Source of the DNA: Betaproteobacteria bacterium
Lineage (GTDB): Bacteria; Pseudomonadota; Gammaproteobacteria; Burkholderiales; Burkholderiaceae_C
DNA: 7,941 bases
Assembly (NCBI GenBank): GCA_005882155.1
Contig: VBCQ01000225.1
Coordinates: 1-7,941, forward strand
Reading direction: 5' to 3'
The notes under the pieces are model-generated. The model had not been told where the DNA came from, searched no databases, and worked only from the letters and a program-made list of their open reading frames with translations. Positions 6,821-7,941 of the stretch are shown here, piece after piece. The position numbers and the translations under genes were made by a program. Numbering within the stretch: position 1 is the first letter of the stretch; each line of letters starts with the position of its first letter.

Positions 6821-7120
6821 TCACTGATTCTTGTGAAACTTGGCGTGGTCGTGCGCCACCTTCTTCTTGCCTTTGGCGGATTCGGACGCTGCGCCGTCTT
6901 GGGCGCAGGCCATATCGGTTGATTTCGATGCACTGACCCCCAGTCCCTTCTCGGCGCCGTGGTCGTGACGCTTGACGGGTGGCTTGGCACAGTCCATCGG
7001 CATCGATGCCGCCATTGCCGGCATGGGTGCGCCAGACGACTGCTGTGCAGATGCGCTCATCGATGCAGAGGCGATGACGATCGCGGAGAGGAGGCTGGTG
7101 AGAACTTGCAGTTGCTTCAT
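6821..7120 (-). CDS. Small exported protein, Met/His/Cys-containing, unknown family
   Basis: A 99-residue protein with a clear signal peptide: MKQLQVLTS, a hydrophobic LLSAIVIASASMSA core, and a likely cut after SASAQ/ASA near residue 25. The mature part is small and charged, with Met-rich APMPAMAASMPMDC (about 31-44), two cysteines (44 and 72), and two HDH motifs (52-54 and 90-92) among lysines. Such composition is typical of periplasmic metal-binding or metal-buffering proteins, but no named family was recognised. The ATG at 7120 is preferred to the in-frame ATG at 7144 because it places the signal peptide at the N-terminus. It is the first gene of a three-gene minus-strand set with the DUF2933 and ICMT-family genes, which supports a copper-related role by context. 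Confidence 0.72.
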   Translation of the reverse strand: MKQLQVLTSLLSAIVIASASMSASAQQSSGAPMPAMAASMPMDCAKPPVKRHDHGAEKGLGVSASKSTDMACAQDGAASESAKGKKKVAHDHAKFHKNQ

Positions 7121-7177
7121 GTTGGGTCCCGAGGTGCAGGTCATGAGGCGAGCATACGGATGCCACGCACGTTACCT

Positions 7178-7191
7178 TTGATGCTGATCAA
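7178..7191. promoter_or_regulatory. Short perfect inverted repeat, possible operator
   Basis: TTGAT (7178-7182) and ATCAA (7187-7191) are exact reverse complements around GCTG. It lies upstream of the small exported protein gene on the minus strand, where a regulator could act. No matching regulator family is recognised, and five-base arms can arise by chance. Confidence 0.25.
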
Positions 7192-7327
7192 CTGGGCTGG
7201 ACCTTCGCGTGCCGGGTGTGGCGCACTTTAGAGGCGTGTAGCTCTGGCGGCGCCTGGATTCAATCGACGCAAACGGACGTGCTCACGCCAGACTGGGCCG
7301 GCTGCAGGAGCGAGTCTGGCAACACGT

Positions 7328-7343
7328 TGCGTTCCAACGCTGA
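7328..7343 (+). repeat. 16-base direct repeat, copy 1
   Basis: TGCGTTCCAACGCTGA. It matches copy 2 at 7401 in 15 of 16 positions. This copy contains a perfect small palindrome, GCGT-TCCA-ACGC. Confidence 0.6.
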
Positions 7344-7400
7344 TTCCGAAGTGACTCTTGTTCAAAACTCCTTGAGCCACTGCGGCGTCCCGCTGACAAC

Positions 7401-7416
7401 TGCGTTCCAGCGCTGA
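7401..7416 (+). repeat. 16-base direct repeat, copy 2
   Basis: TGCGTTCCAGCGCTGA, 73 bases downstream of copy 1 counted start to start. It differs by one base (A to G), which disturbs the small palindrome seen in copy 1. Confidence 0.6.
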
Positions 7417-7526
7417 CACGATAGAGTCGCCCGCGGTGAGCGTCCTGTCAGGGCGGTTGCCCATAGGACAACGTCCCTCGCAAAGAGGTGGAAACCTGTA
7501 GCGCAGCCGTTATGGTGGCAAGCTGC

Positions 7527-7941
7527 ATGAAAGTCAAAGGGACCACCAGCGGCGTGAAGCTCACAACATTGAAGAAGTTGCGCCAACCGGGCGTGGCCGC
7601 AGCGCTCGCTGCCGCCGTGCTGTTCGGTGCGAGTGCCCCGCTGTCCAAGCTGCTGCTGCAGCAGGTCGGCCCCTGGCTGCTGGCCGCGCTGCTATACCTC
7701 GGATCCGGCATCGGGTTGTGGCTGTGGCGGCGCTGGCAGCGGGCCGCGAAGGTTCATCTGCCGCCGGGCGAGCGGCTCTGGCTGGCCGGTGCCATCGTGG
7801 CCGGGGGCGTCATCGGCCCGGTGCTATTGCTGATCGGGCTTTCCGCGATGCAGGCCACCGCGGCTTCGCTGCTGCTGAATGCCGAGAGCGTGTTCACGGC
7901 GCTGCTCGCGTGGTTTGTCTTCAAGGAGAACTTCGACCGGC
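7527..7941 (+). CDS. EamA/DMT-family transporter, N-terminal part (3' end outside window)
   Basis: The frame stays open to the window end and gives 138 residues of a drug/metabolite transporter superfamily protein. Membrane helices are visible at about 22-41 (GVAAALAAAVLFGASAPLSK), 48-66 (PWLLAALLYLGSGIGLWLW), 83-105 (LWLAGAIVAGGVIGPVLLLI) and 108-131. The last carries ATAASLLLNAESVFTALLAW followed by FKE, the well-conserved end of the first EamA repeat. The LFGASAPLSK motif near the start is also typical. A full member has about 300 residues and ten helices, so a little under half is here. The substrate cannot be told. The ATG at 7527 was chosen; in-frame alternatives are ATG 7512 and GTG 7488, and none has a clear ribosome site. 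It points away from the copper operon and is probably unrelated chromosomal sequence. Confidence 0.88.
   Translation, partial: MKVKGTTSGVKLTTLKKLRQPGVAAALAAAVLFGASAPLSKLLLQQVGPWLLAALLYLGSGIGLWLWRRWQRAAKVHLPPGERLWLAGAIVAGGVIGPVLLLIGLSAMQATAASLLLNAESVFTALLAWFVFKENFDR

Larger units (their letters stand above)
7121..7526. other. Intergenic region between divergent copper operon and transporter
   Basis: About 400 bases with no supported gene. It must hold the start of the minus-strand operon beginning at 7120 and of the + strand transporter. A perfect short dyad TTGAT-GCTG-ATCAA lies at 7178-7191, about 60 bases before the minus-strand start, and could be an operator. No convincing -35/-10 pair was found for either direction, and no CueR-type 7-7-7 dyad like that of copA was seen. 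A pair of 16-base direct repeats lies at 7328 and 7401. The other open frames here do not look coding. Confidence 0.5.

Noticed and set aside
6564..7166. 200-codon reading of the DUF2933 frame from 7166
   Set aside because: The added N-terminal part is in a shadow frame of the exported protein gene; only the last 79 (or 86) codons match DUF2933.
1..7941. CRISPR array, tRNA or rRNA genes, insertion-sequence transposase
   Set aside because: No regularly spaced repeats, no tRNA-like cloverleaf ends, and no transposase motifs were seen in any frame.

Overview
The window comes from a high-GC proteobacterium, most likely a betaproteobacterium of the Burkholderiales. This rests on strong G/C third positions, a LigD that ends in its polymerase domain as proteobacterial LigD does, and the copper-gene neighbourhood. 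The assignment is inferred from gene style and order, not from a marker gene.

Left part (1-3214, all + strand): a non-homologous end-joining (NHEJ) locus. It holds the C-terminal polymerase domain of LigD (cut by the window edge), a REP-like long inverted repeat at its stop codon, a full-length bacterial Ku, and then two closely spaced genes: a MerR-like helix-turn-helix/TPR fusion protein and an alpha/beta hydrolase of the KANL3/Tex30 type. Ku holds broken DNA ends and LigD processes and seals them. The last three genes are 14-16 bases apart and are probably co-transcribed. The role of the HTH-TPR protein is unknown and its position suggests a link to end joining.

Middle part (3215-7120): a copper-handling segment that looks acquired and is partly decayed. 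A gene-free stretch leads into the last 40 codons of a CusF-like periplasmic copper protein whose front end is missing. On the opposite strand is a CopA-type Cu(I) P-type ATPase with a clean internal loss of about 52 bases. The loss removes the conserved stretch between the TGDG and GDGxND motifs and shifts the frame. Its promoter is a textbook CueR-type site (TTGACC, 19-base spacer, 7-7-7 dyad), yet no CueR gene is in the window. Upstream on the same strand is a tight three-gene set: a small exported Met/His/Cys-containing protein, a DUF2933 membrane protein with a His-rich tail, and an isoprenylcysteine methyltransferase-family membrane protein. Overlapping or near-touching ends suggest translational coupling.

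Right part (7121-7941): about 400 bases without a gene, carrying a 16-base direct repeat pair, and then the 5' part of a + strand EamA/DMT-family transporter cut by the window end.

The most notable points are the broken copA retaining an intact-looking regulated promoter, the CusF remnant tail-to-tail with it, the conserved-looking small copper-accessory operon, and the HTH-TPR gene in the NHEJ locus.
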